A DNA stretch of 64,000 nucleotides from Pseudomonadota bacterium (GTDB lineage Bacteria; Pseudomonadota; Gammaproteobacteria; Steroidobacterales; Steroidobacteraceae). Where the stretch lies: assembly GCA_963204835.1 (NCBI GenBank), contig CAUJHJ010000053.1, positions 1-64,000 of the forward strand, given 5' to 3'. The position numbers were made by a program, and so were the translations under genes. Below, piece after piece: positions 55,257 to 62,983 of the stretch; within the stretch, counting starts at the first letter, position 1; the number at the start of each line of letters is the position of its first letter. A model generated the notes under the pieces. That model was not told the DNA's origin, did no database searches, and saw only the letters and a program-made list of their open reading frames with translations.

Positions 55257-56312
55257 ATGACCTTCATCCCGAAGCCGAAAGTCCGCCACCCGTCATTGCC
55301 GCGCAATGAGCTCGGCCTCACGCGGCGCGACTACGAAGGAGCGCTGTCCACGCTGTGCGCGGGCTGCGGCCACGATTCGATCACCGCCGCGCTGACCGAG
55401 GCGATCTGGGGCCTGTCGCTCGAGCCGCAGAACATCGCCAAGCTCTCGGGCATCGGCTGCTCGTCGAAGACCACCGCCTATTTCGTGGGCGGCGCGCACG
55501 GCTTCAATTCCGTGCACGGGCGCATGCCGTCGATCGCGATGGGCGCGAATGCCGCCAACCGCAACCTGAGCTACATCGGCGTTTCGGGCGACGGCGACAC
55601 GCTGTCGATCGGCCTCGGGCAGTTCTGCCACGCGATCCGCCGCAACCTGAACATGCTCTACGTGATCGAGAACAACGGCGTCTACGGCCTCACCAAGGGC
55701 CAGTTCTCGGCCTCGGCGGACATGGGCACGAAGGCGAAGAAGGGCGATACGAACCAGCAGCCGCCGATCGACCCGGTGCTGCTCGCCATGAACCTCGGCG
55801 CATCGTTCGTCGCGCGCAGTTTCTCGGGCGACAAGGAGCAGCTCGTGCCGCTGATCCAGGCCGGACTGCGCCACCGCGGCTTCGCGCTGATCGACGTTCT
55901 CTCGCCCTGCGTCACCTTCAACGACCACGAGGGCTCGACCAAGAGCTATGCCTACACGCGCGAACACTACGAGCCCGCGGTCAATGCGGACTTCGTGCCG
56001 TTCGAGCGCGAGATCAAGGCCGAATACGCCGAAGGCGAGCGCCTTCCCGTCGTGCTGCACGATGGCAGCCGGATCCTGCTGCGCAAGATCGCTCCCGACT
56101 ACGATCCGACCGACCGGGTGGCCGCGAGCGCGTACATCCAGGAGCGGCTGGCCGAGGGCGAGTTCCTGACGGGCCTGCTGTACATCGACGAGGGGCAAAA
56201 GGAATTCCACGAGCTGAACGCCACGCCCGACGGGCCGCTCAACGGCCTTTCGCTCCCGGCGCTGTCGCCCGGCGCCAAGGGGCTCGACAAGATCATGGCG
56301 CGCTACCGGTGA
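55257..56312 (+). CDS. 2-oxoacid:ferredoxin oxidoreductase, beta subunit
   Basis: A 351-residue thiamine-diphosphate subunit. The ThDP motif is SGDGDTLSIGLGQF followed by VIENNGVYGLTKGQ. The iron-sulfur cysteines are CAGCGH, GIGCSS and SPCVTFND, the four ligands expected for the cluster near ThDP. With the gamma-alpha subunit it decarboxylates a 2-oxoacid to its acyl-CoA and passes electrons to ferredoxin or to the linked flavoprotein. Third gene of a three-gene operon. Confidence 0.92.
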   Translation: MTFIPKPKVRHPSLPRNELGLTRRDYEGALSTLCAGCGHDSITAALTEAIWGLSLEPQNIAKLSGIGCSSKTTAYFVGGAHGFNSVHGRMPSIAMGANAANRNLSYIGVSGDGDTLSIGLGQFCHAIRRNLNMLYVIENNGVYGLTKGQFSASADMGTKAKKGDTNQQPPIDPVLLAMNLGASFVARSFSGDKEQLVPLIQAGLRHRGFALIDVLSPCVTFNDHEGSTKSYAYTREHYEPAVNADFVPFEREIKAEYAEGERLPVVLHDGSRILLRKIAPDYDPTDRVAASAYIQERLAEGEFLTGLLYIDEGQKEFHELNATPDGPLNGLSLPALSPGAKGLDKIMARYR

Positions 56313-56370
56313 TCGGCGCGCCGCAGGCTGCTAGACTCGCGCCCCTTCAACACGACCGGAGCTAAGGTAC

Positions 56371-56490
56371 ATGGGCAAGGGAGACGGCCGCAGCCGCCGC
56401 GGCAAGATCTACAAGGGTTCGTTCGGCAAGACTCGTCCGAAGAAGCCGGCGGCGAAGAAGAAGGTCGCCAGCAAGGCCGCTAGGAAGTAA
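56371..56490 (+). CDS. 30S ribosomal protein THX (bS31-like)
   Basis: A 39-residue, very basic protein: MGKGDGRSRRGKIYKGSFGK followed by TRPKK and a Lys/Ala tail. It matches the THX family that fills a pocket at the top of the 30S head in Thermus. Such genes are common in this group of proteobacteria and too short for most gene callers. It ends 11 bases inside the convergent fabH-like gene. Confidence 0.85.
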   Translation: MGKGDGRSRRGKIYKGSFGKTRPKKPAAKKKVASKAARK

Positions 56491-57577
56491 CCGGGTCGGC
56501 CGCGCGCGTCACCTTGCGCGCGGCGACTTCATGGATCAGCTCCACCGCCGTGCGGTCGCAGGGCGGCAGCTCGATTTCCGCGGTGCCGAGCGGGGTGACC
56601 CGATCGCCCCAACGGATGAGGTGGGCGCAGAAGGTGAGCCCGCCACCGAACGCCGGCAACAGCAGCCAGCCACCCTTCGGCACGCGGCCCTCCTCGAGGG
56701 CTTCGCACAGCCCGACCGGCACGGTCGCGGATGACATGTTCCCGTAGCGCTGCACGTTGGTGAAGACCCGCTCCATCGGGATGCCGGCGCGCTTCGCCAC
56801 GGCCTCGATGATCCGCAGGTTGGCCTGGTGCGGCACGACGAGCTGGATGTCGTCGGCCGTGAGGTCGCGCTTCGCGAGCGCCGCCGCGCTCGCCTCGCTC
56901 ATGCCGAGCACGGCGCGCTTGAAGATTTCCTGGCCCTCGAACTGCCAGGACGTGATGCCGTACAGGCGCCCCTGGTTGGCGTAGGCGCCGCCCATGCCGT
57001 GGATGCGCAGGATCTCGCGCGCATCGCCGAAGCAGCCGAGCTTTTCGGCGAGGAGTCCTTGCTCACCCTCCGAGGCCTGCAGGACCACGGCGGCCGCGCC
57101 GTCGCCGAAGAGCACCGCGACGTTGCGGTCGGTCCAGTCCATGTACGGCGAGATGATCTCGGCGCCGACCACGAGCGCATTGCGCACGACGCCGCCGCGG
57201 ATCAGCGCGGTGGCGGTCGAGAGGCCGTAGAGGAAGCTCGTGCAGGCGGTGTTGACGTCCATCGCGGCGCAGCCGTCGGCGCCGATGCGCTGCTGCAGGC
57301 CGGAGGCCATGTTCGGCACCTGGTCCTCGAAGCTGCATGTGCCGAAGACGATGAGCTCGATGTCCCGGCCCGAAACGCCCGCGCAGGCGAGGGCGCGTTC
57401 GGCCGCGACATGCGCCATGTCCGCCATCGGCACGTGGGACACGCGCCGCTCGCGGATGCCGGTGCGGCTCGTGATCCACTCGTCGCTCGTCTCGAGCATG
57501 CCGGCGAGGTCGTGGTTTGACAGCACGGCGGGCGGCAGGCATTTGCCCCAGCCGGTGATCGCGGCGTAGGTCGTCAT
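56480..57577 (-). CDS. Beta-ketoacyl-ACP synthase III (FabH-like)
   Basis: A 365-residue thiolase-fold enzyme. The triad is Cys112 in VNTACTSFLYGL, His in PHQANLRI and Asn in YGNMSSATVPVG. DEWITSRTGIRERR near the start is standard for KAS III. It could start fatty-acid chains from acetyl-CoA, but it is not beside fabD, fabG or plsX and is about 45 residues longer than E. coli FabH, so a specialised role (branched or long primers, or head-to-head chemistry) is open. Confidence 0.88.
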   Translation of the reverse strand: MTTYAAITGWGKCLPPAVLSNHDLAGMLETSDEWITSRTGIRERRVSHVPMADMAHVAAERALACAGVSGRDIELIVFGTCSFEDQVPNMASGLQQRIGADGCAAMDVNTACTSFLYGLSTATALIRGGVVRNALVVGAEIISPYMDWTDRNVAVLFGDGAAAVVLQASEGEQGLLAEKLGCFGDAREILRIHGMGGAYANQGRLYGITSWQFEGQEIFKRAVLGMSEASAAALAKRDLTADDIQLVVPHQANLRIIEAVAKRAGIPMERVFTNVQRYGNMSSATVPVGLCEALEEGRVPKGGWLLLPAFGGGLTFCAHLIRWGDRVTPLGTAEIELPPCDRTAVELIHEVAARKVTRAADPVTS

Positions 57578-57612
57578 GGCACGGCAGCATACGCTAGCAT
57601 GGCCCCCGGATC

Positions 57613-59052
57613 ATGGACACGGAGTCGGCGCGGGTGGCGGAAGGGCATGGGCTGCCGTGGCGGCAGTATCGCAACGTCCATCTCGATTTCTGGGACGGCC
57701 TGCGCCTGCTGCCGGGCTCGATCTGGCTGCCGATCGTCGCGATCTCGCTGCTCGGCCTCGGCGTCTATGTGGTCAACGAATGGTCCGTGAGCCGCATCCG
57801 CGTGGCCGCCGAAAGCGTCAACCGCACCCTCGGCATGCAGAACGAGGTGATCGCGATGCGTTCGCAGCTCGTCGACCTCGAGAGCGCGCAGCGCGGCTAC
57901 CTGCTCACCACCAACCGCCGCTACCTCGCGCCGTACGAGAGCGCGCTGCCCGAGCTGCAGGTGATCAGCGCGCGCCTGCACACGCTGGCCGCGGGCGATG
58001 CCGAAGTGCTCGAGCACGTCACGCGGCTCGAGGCCCTGCGCGGCCTCAAGATCGCGGAAGTGACCGCGTCGATCTCGCTGACGCAGCGCGGCGAGCGCGA
58101 CAACGCGCTCGCGATCCTGCGCACGGGCGAGGGGCGCAAGGTGATGGATCGCTTCCGCGCCGGCGCCGAGGCGCTGATCGGGCTGCTCGACTCGCGGCTG
58201 CTGTCGCTGCGCGAGGAGCAGGCGCGCAGCCTCGTGCTGTCGCGCTACGCCTTCGCGGCGCTCGCACTGCTCACGCTCGCGCTGATCGTGCTGGTCGTGC
58301 GCCTGTTCGTCGCCGACAGCCTGCGCCGCGAGGAGCGGCGCTACGAGGAAGAGCACGAACGGCGGCGGCTCGAGGTGATCATCGAGGACCGCACCCGCGA
58401 ACTGTCGCAGCTCACGACCCACCTGCAGAGCGCGTCCGAGCAGGAGAAGGCCGACCTCGCCCGCGACCTGCACGACGAACTCGGCGGGCTGCTGACCGCC
58501 GCCAACATGGACCTCGCATGGTTGCAGGGGCGCTCGGTGACCATGGAGCAGGAGGTGCGCGACAAGCTCGGCGAGCTGGTGCGCACCGTGACCGAAGCGA
58601 TGAACCTGAAGCGCCGCGTGGTCGAGAACCTGCGCCCGGCGCTGCTCGATCACTTCGGACTGCCGACGGCGCTCGAGGCCTATTTCGACGAGACCTGCAA
58701 GCGCGCGGGCCTCGAGTGCCACACCTCGATCCCGCAGGAGGCAGAGCCGATCCCGCAGGCGCTCGCCATCGCGCTGTTCCGCGTCGGCCAGGAATCGCTC
58801 ACCAACATCATCCGCCATGCGCGGGCGCGCAAGGTCGAGATGGTCTTCGAGGTGGGTGCGGCGGGCTACCACCTGGCCGTCGGAGACGATGGCATCGGCA
58901 TGGACCCGGAGCGTGCGCGCAGCTCGCACGGCCTGTCGGGGATGCGCCATCGCGTGGTGAGCCTCAACGGCAGCTTCGAGATCCAGAGCGCGCCGGGCCA
59001 GGGAACCCGGCTCGACATCCTCGTGCCGTTCGCGCCGCCTGCTGCCGCCTGA
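57613..59052 (+). CDS. Sensor histidine kinase, NarX-type with CHASE3-like input
   Basis: A 479-residue kinase. Two membrane helices (about 36-56 and 210-232) bracket a helical periplasmic domain of CHASE3 type (SQLVDLESAQRGYLLTTN). A coiled stretch leads to HisKA_3 with His287 in DLARDLHDELGG, and the ATPase has RVGQESLTNIIRHARA and VGDDGIGMD. NarL-type regulators are its usual partners; two regulators lie directly downstream on the opposite strand. The stops abut as TGATCA. Confidence 0.9.
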   Translation: MDTESARVAEGHGLPWRQYRNVHLDFWDGLRLLPGSIWLPIVAISLLGLGVYVVNEWSVSRIRVAAESVNRTLGMQNEVIAMRSQLVDLESAQRGYLLTTNRRYLAPYESALPELQVISARLHTLAAGDAEVLEHVTRLEALRGLKIAEVTASISLTQRGERDNALAILRTGEGRKVMDRFRAGAEALIGLLDSRLLSLREEQARSLVLSRYAFAALALLTLALIVLVVRLFVADSLRREERRYEEEHERRRLEVIIEDRTRELSQLTTHLQSASEQEKADLARDLHDELGGLLTAANMDLAWLQGRSVTMEQEVRDKLGELVRTVTEAMNLKRRVVENLRPALLDHFGLPTALEAYFDETCKRAGLECHTSIPQEAEPIPQALAIALFRVGQESLTNIIRHARARKVEMVFEVGAAGYHLAVGDDGIGMDPERARSSHGLSGMRHRVVSLNGSFEIQSAPGQGTRLDILVPFAPPAAA

Positions 59053-59535
59053 TCAGTGGCCGTCGCCGCGCTGGCGGCGTTCGAGCAGCGGCCGAACCTG
59101 CGCAAACTGCTGCATCTTGTCGAGGAAATGATCGGCGCCCGCGCTCATGCAGCGCTGCTCGACGGTGGGCAGGGAATAGTTCGTCAACACGATGATCAGC
59201 GGCTGGCTGCGCGCGGCGAAGGCGCGGCGCGCATGGCGTATGGCCGCGATGCCGCTGCCCTGCTTCAGCTCGACGTCGACCACGAGGGCATCGTAGTCGT
59301 GGGCGTCGATGAGCCCGATGGCCTCCTGTTCCGTTTCAGCCGTGCCCGTGACCTTGAGGACGCCCGGGACGGTGAGCATGCCGATCATGCGGTCGCGGAG
59401 CAGGCGCGAGTCTTCGATCAGGAGGATGCGCAACTCGTCGCCGGCCGCGGCGGCATGCGCTGCGCCCGCGCCCCGCGCCCCGCGGCCGGCGGGGCGGCGA
59501 TCGTTCGGCTGGGCGGCATGGCGGACGGTCGGCAT
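59053..59535 (-). CDS. Receiver-only response regulator
   Basis: A 160-residue protein. An unstructured, Ala/Arg-rich N-terminal 33 residues precede a single receiver domain with LLIEDSRLLRDRM (Glu41-Asp42), phosphoacceptor Asp87 in LVVDVELKQG and Lys140. No output domain is present, so it probably acts through protein binding or as a phosphate sink for the kinase. It starts 2 bases after the LuxR-type regulator. Confidence 0.88.
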   Translation of the reverse strand: MPTVRHAAQPNDRRPAGRGARGAGAAHAAAAGDELRILLIEDSRLLRDRMIGMLTVPGVLKVTGTAETEQEAIGLIDAHDYDALVVDVELKQGSGIAAIRHARRAFAARSQPLIIVLTNYSLPTVEQRCMSAGADHFLDKMQQFAQVRPLLERRQRGDGH

Positions 59536-59537
59536 GG

Positions 59538-60176
59538 TCACTGCAGCAGGCTGTTCTTGATCGCGTAGTAGGTGATGTCGGCGTTGGTCTTCATCCCCAT
59601 TTTCTCGAGGATGCGCGAGCGATAGGTGCTGACGGTCTTCACGCTGAGGAAGAGCTTGCCGGCGATCTCGGTGACCGTCTTGCCCTCGGCGAGTTTCACG
59701 AAGATCTGGAATTCGCGCTCCGACAGCGCGCCATGGCGTGGCTGGTCGGCTGCGCCGTCGAGGCCCGCCAGCAACAGCTCGGCGAGCTCGGGGCCGACAT
59801 AGCGGCTGCCACGCGCGACCATGCGCACGGCGCGCAGCAGCTCGGCGTCGTCGACGCCCTTGCTGATGAAGCGGTGCGCGCCACCGCGCAGCACATTGAG
59901 GCCGAACTGCTTCTCGGGGTAGCCGCTCAGCACGAGCACCGCGATGCCGTCGTGGTGCGAGCGCACGTGCTTCAGGACATCGAGGCCGGACATGTCGGGC
60001 AGCGACAGGTCGAGCAGCAGCACGTTGCAGGCCTCGGTCTGCAGCAGCGCGAGCACCTCCTTGCCGGTGCGGCACTCGGCGACCACGCGCAGGTCGGGTT
60101 GCGAGGCAATGACCTGCTTCAACCCCGTGCGCACGAGCTGGTGATCGTCCGCGATGATGACGCTGGCTTGCGGCAT
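59538..60176 (-). CDS. NarL/FixJ-type response regulator (LuxR HTH)
   Basis: A 212-residue regulator. The receiver domain has IADDHQ, Asp56 in LLLDLSLPDMSG and Lys106 in FISKG. The LuxR helix-turn-helix (about 148-210) has LSEREFQIFVKLAEGKTV and LFLSVKTVSTYRSRILEKM. Very likely the DNA-binding output for the convergent kinase at 57613. It is followed by the receiver-only protein in the same transcript. Confidence 0.92.
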   Translation of the reverse strand: MPQASVIIADDHQLVRTGLKQVIASQPDLRVVAECRTGKEVLALLQTEACNVLLLDLSLPDMSGLDVLKHVRSHHDGIAVLVLSGYPEKQFGLNVLRGGAHRFISKGVDDAELLRAVRMVARGSRYVGPELAELLLAGLDGAADQPRHGALSEREFQIFVKLAEGKTVTEIAGKLFLSVKTVSTYRSRILEKMGMKTNADITYYAIKNSLLQ

Positions 60177-60528
60177 GGCTCCAGCCTACCGGTCGTACAG
60201 CAACCCCGCCACGGTGGCCCGTGCGCGCAGCCAGGTGGCCGCGGTCATGGCCGCCGCCCGCTGGACCTCGCCGCGCGCGGCGGCGAGGCGCCAGCGGGCG
60301 GCGCGCGATGCGCGGGCTGGGTGCAGGTAGCCGGGCTGATGCATCGGGACGGGTCCGGTATTGCCGCGGATGGGCGCTGAAGCTATCACGCCGCAATCTC
60401 CTCCTTTCGTGCCTGCCCGACAAGGTACCGCCGCACGCACCGGCGGCACAGGCCCGGGAGCGGGTGCCGCTCGTAGGACCCCGCTGACAAGTGCGAGAAT
60501 GCCCGCGGCAACGCAGGAGGGCTCAGGC
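60177..60528. other. Intergenic region, 352 bases
   Basis: It separates the divergent NarL-type regulator and the CDGSH protein. I see no RNA gene or terminator. A 52-codon frame on the minus strand (60344-60186), 9 bases ahead of the regulator, has no recognisable ribosome site or homology and is not called. GCAGGAGG at 60513-60520 is the ribosome site of the CDGSH gene. Confidence 0.5.
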
Positions 60529-61191
60529 ATGGGCGGCAAGATCGAAGAAGTGCGCGGCACGCAGGTCTCGGTGCGATTTGACGGCGGCAAGTGCATCCAT
60601 TCGCGGCACTGCGTGCTCGACCACCCGGATGTCTTCGTGCCGAACGTCGCCGGCGAGTGGATCCACCCCGACGCCGCCTCGGCCGAGACGCTCATGTCGA
60701 TCGCGCGCAATTGCCCGTCGGGTGCCATTTCCTGCGAGCGCCATGACGGCGGGGAGCCCGAGGTCGCGCCGAAGGTGAACACCGTGCGCGTCCTCGAGAA
60801 CGGCCCGCTCGCGTTCCACGCGGAGATGCGATTCTGGGGGGGCGGCGGTGCGCTGCGCGCCACCCTGTGCCGTTGCGGGGCGTCGAAATCGAAGCCCTTC
60901 TGCGACACGAGCCACGTCGCCAGCGGGTTCACGGCCACCGGCGAGCCGCCGACGCAGGAGTCCGCGGCGCTCGAGGTTCGCAATGGCCCGCTCGAGGTGA
61001 TTCCGGTCGAGAATGGCCCGCTGCACATCAAGGGCAACCTCGAGATCATCACCGGCACGGGCCGCACTGTGAAAAGGGTTACGGAATGCTGGCTGTGCCG
61101 CTGCGGGCATTCGGGCAAGAAGCCCTTCTGCGACGGCACGCACCGCAAGGTCGGTTTCGAGGCGCCGGGCCTGCCACCCGTGCGCAAGTGA
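60529..61191 (+). CDS. Iron-sulfur protein: Fer4_19 domain plus two CDGSH domains
   Basis: A 220-residue protein with three predicted Fe-S sites. The N-terminal domain (5-72) has Cys22, Cys28 and CPSGAI (Cys62), a divergent single-cluster ferredoxin (Fer4_19). Two CDGSH-type [2Fe-2S] motifs follow: CRCGASKSKPFCDTSH (114-129) and CRCGHSGKKPFCDGTH (190-205), each with the three Cys and one His of mitoNEET-like clusters. Likely a cytosolic electron or cluster carrier. GGAGG eight bases before the ATG sets the start. Confidence 0.88.
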   Translation: MGGKIEEVRGTQVSVRFDGGKCIHSRHCVLDHPDVFVPNVAGEWIHPDAASAETLMSIARNCPSGAISCERHDGGEPEVAPKVNTVRVLENGPLAFHAEMRFWGGGGALRATLCRCGASKSKPFCDTSHVASGFTATGEPPTQESAALEVRNGPLEVIPVENGPLHIKGNLEIITGTGRTVKRVTECWLCRCGHSGKKPFCDGTHRKVGFEAPGLPPVRK

Positions 61192-61899
61192 TCACGCGGC
61201 CGCCGGCTCCCGGAGGCGCGCGGCGAGCCAGGCCGAGATATCGGCGATCTCGGGCCGGCAGACCTCGTGCTGCATCGGATAGGCTTTCCATTCGACCGAG
61301 TGGCCGAGCGAGGTGAGCGCATCGCGCGACAGCTCGCCGAGCGCATACGGCAGCACGGGATCGTGCAGGCCATGGCACATCAGGATCGGGATGTCGCGGT
61401 TGGCGGCGTTCGCCTCGGCGGCGACGCTCTCGTGCAGCGGCAGGTAAGTCGACAGCGCGAGGATCCCGCCGAGGCGTTGCGGATGGCGCAACGCCGTGTG
61501 CAGCGCAATCGCGCCCCCCTGGGAGAAGCCCGCGAGGATGATGCGCGAGGCCGGCCTGCCCCGTCCCATCTCGCGCGCGACCAGGTCGCCGATACGCGCG
61601 GCCGACTCCCGCGTGCCAGCCACGTCCTGGCGCCCGGCGGTCGACAGCTCGCGGATGTCGTACCACGCGCGCATCGGCATGCCGCCGTTCAATGTGACAG
61701 GGCGTACCGGCGCGTGTGGAAAGACAAAGCGCAGTTCCGCGGGTGGCGCAAGGCGCAGCTCGGGCACGAGCGGCACGAAATCGTGGCCGTCGGCGCCGAG
61801 GCCGTGCAGCCAGATGACGCTCGCGGCGTCTCCGGCGGCGGCAGGAGCCGCGGGTGCCAGGGTGACGACGACTTCGTCGCGGGTCTCTTCGATTTTCAT
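61192..61899 (-). CDS. Carboxylesterase/phospholipase-like alpha/beta hydrolase
   Basis: A 235-residue hydrolase of the YpfH/acyl-protein-thioesterase group: VIWLHGLGADGHDFVPLVPEL, nucleophile Ser in LAGFSQGGAIAL, Asp in GLHDPVLP and His in MQHEVC. Substrates of these enzymes are short acyl esters or acylated proteins. The ATG overlapping the acetyltransferase stop (ATGA) was used; an ATG ten codons upstream is possible. The stop abuts that of the CDGSH gene as TGATCA. Confidence 0.9.
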   Translation of the reverse strand: MKIEETRDEVVVTLAPAAPAAAGDAASVIWLHGLGADGHDFVPLVPELRLAPPAELRFVFPHAPVRPVTLNGGMPMRAWYDIRELSTAGRQDVAGTRESAARIGDLVAREMGRGRPASRIILAGFSQGGAIALHTALRHPQRLGGILALSTYLPLHESVAAEANAANRDIPILMCHGLHDPVLPYALGELSRDALTSLGHSVEWKAYPMQHEVCRPEIADISAWLAARLREPAAA

Positions 61900-62450
61900 T
61901 GCAGGCCGGATACCTTTCGTTGCCGCCATTCCTCGCGCGTCTGGCCCCAGATCTCGACCGGTACCTCGGCGAGCGGTGGCGGCAGGCGTCCCGGGCCGCG
62001 ATTGCGTGAGCCCAGCTTCGCGGCGACCGCCTGCGAGGCGACATTGCCGGGCGAGATCGAGTGGATGAGATCGGTCCAGCCGAGCGTGTCGAACGCCCAG
62101 TCGATCGCCGCCCTCGCCGCCTCCGTGGCGTAGCCCCTGCCCTGGCAGTCACGGATGACCCCCCAGCCGATCTCGGAGCCAGGCCAGCCCTCGGGCATCC
62201 ACGGTCCCGTGCGGCCGACCCAGCGCCCGGTGGCCTTCTCGATCATCGAGAACATCGATATGCCCTGCAGGTGCCAGGCGCCCGCCATCAGCATCAGCGT
62301 GCGCCATGCGACCTCGCGCGGTTGCACGCCACCGAGGAAGCGCATCGACTCGGGCTCGGCGTGAAAGGCGGCGAACGCCTCGAAATCGCACATCTCGAGC
62401 GGGCGCAGGAGCAGGCGCGGCGTTTCGAGCCGCAGGGTAGTGGCAGCCAT
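61896..62450 (-). CDS. GNAT-family N-acetyltransferase (RimJ/RimL-like)
   Basis: A 184-residue acetyltransferase: LETPRLLLRPLEMCDFEAF is the standard start of RimJ/RimL-type proteins, EIGWGVIRDCQGRGYATEAARAAI holds the acetyl-CoA loop, and SISPGNVASQAVAAKLGS closes the fold. The acceptor is unknown. Translationally coupled with the esterase. Confidence 0.9.
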   Translation of the reverse strand: MAATTLRLETPRLLLRPLEMCDFEAFAAFHAEPESMRFLGGVQPREVAWRTLMLMAGAWHLQGISMFSMIEKATGRWVGRTGPWMPEGWPGSEIGWGVIRDCQGRGYATEAARAAIDWAFDTLGWTDLIHSISPGNVASQAVAAKLGSRNRGPGRLPPPLAEVPVEIWGQTREEWRQRKVSGLQ

Positions 62451-62491
62451 GGCGCATTCTAGCGGCTGCGAGTTGCGTGATGCGGATTGCG

Positions 62492-62684
62492 GGCCGGAGG
62501 ACGCGGCGATTCATCCGCTCCCTCGCTATCCGGGCGCGCCATCTTCGATGGCGTGCCCTCGGAGCGGGGGCGCTTGGCGCACTGTGTCGTCAGGCGCTGA
62601 GAGGTCGGTGGTCGCCTCGCTCTTTCCCCCGCTCCTCGGCGCCCTCCACGCTCGTTCGCGGATGAATCGCCGCGTCCTCCGGCC
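62492..62684. repeat. Structured inverted-repeat element, copy 1
   Basis: A 193-bp unit bounded by perfect 27-base inverted arms at 62492-62518 and 62658-62684. Inside, a hairpin at 62537-62553 (six pairs, CTTCG loop) and a second stem, 62562-62570 with 62626-62634 (nine pairs), surround a conserved GGCGCACTGTGTCG (62576-62589). It carries no credible coding frame. Copy 2 is at 62789-62973 in opposite orientation. Confidence 0.8.
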
Positions 62685-62788
62685 GGCCGCTCGCAAGTCT
62701 CAGCTCGATCCCCTTGAGGTGAAGAACGCAATGTGAGGCAACCTTCCTCACCTCAGGCAGGCGGCCTGCGTCGGGTAGCTGGCCGCGC

Positions 62789-62973
62789 GCCGGAGGGGGA
62801 GCGAGGCGTCCGGTGACGAGCGGGGAGAGCGCCGAGGAGCGGCGAACAGCGTCCGGCGTACGCAGTTACTTCAGGTTCTGCCGACACAGTGCGCCGGGCG
62901 CCGCCGCGACGAGGGGACCGCCGCAGGCGGCGCTCGACCCGTGAGGAACCGGACGCCTCGCTCCCGCTCCGGC
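62789..62973. repeat. Structured inverted-repeat element, copy 2 (inverted)
   Basis: A 185-bp unit with 26-base inverted arms at 62789-62814 and 62948-62973 (one mismatch). On the opposite strand it repeats 14-base blocks of copy 1: 62882-62895 (GGCGCACTGTGTCG) and 62829-62842 (CCGCTCCTCGGCGC). Its inner hairpin (62918-62930) sits at the matching place but has different bases. The arms also differ from copy 1 yet stay self-complementary, which points to selection on structure. Confidence 0.8.
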
Positions 62974-62983
62974 CCGCAGCCCG

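Noticed and set aside
60186-60344. A 52-codon minus-strand frame ahead of the NarL-type regulator
   Set aside because: No ribosome site, no recognisable features and Arg/Ala-rich composition like other chance frames here; kept only as a note in the intergenic entry.
62685-62788. A possible regulatory hairpin between the two repeat copies (TGAGGTGA ... TCACCTCA)
   Set aside because: Only eight pairs with a long loop and no gene context; too weak to call separately from the repeat region.
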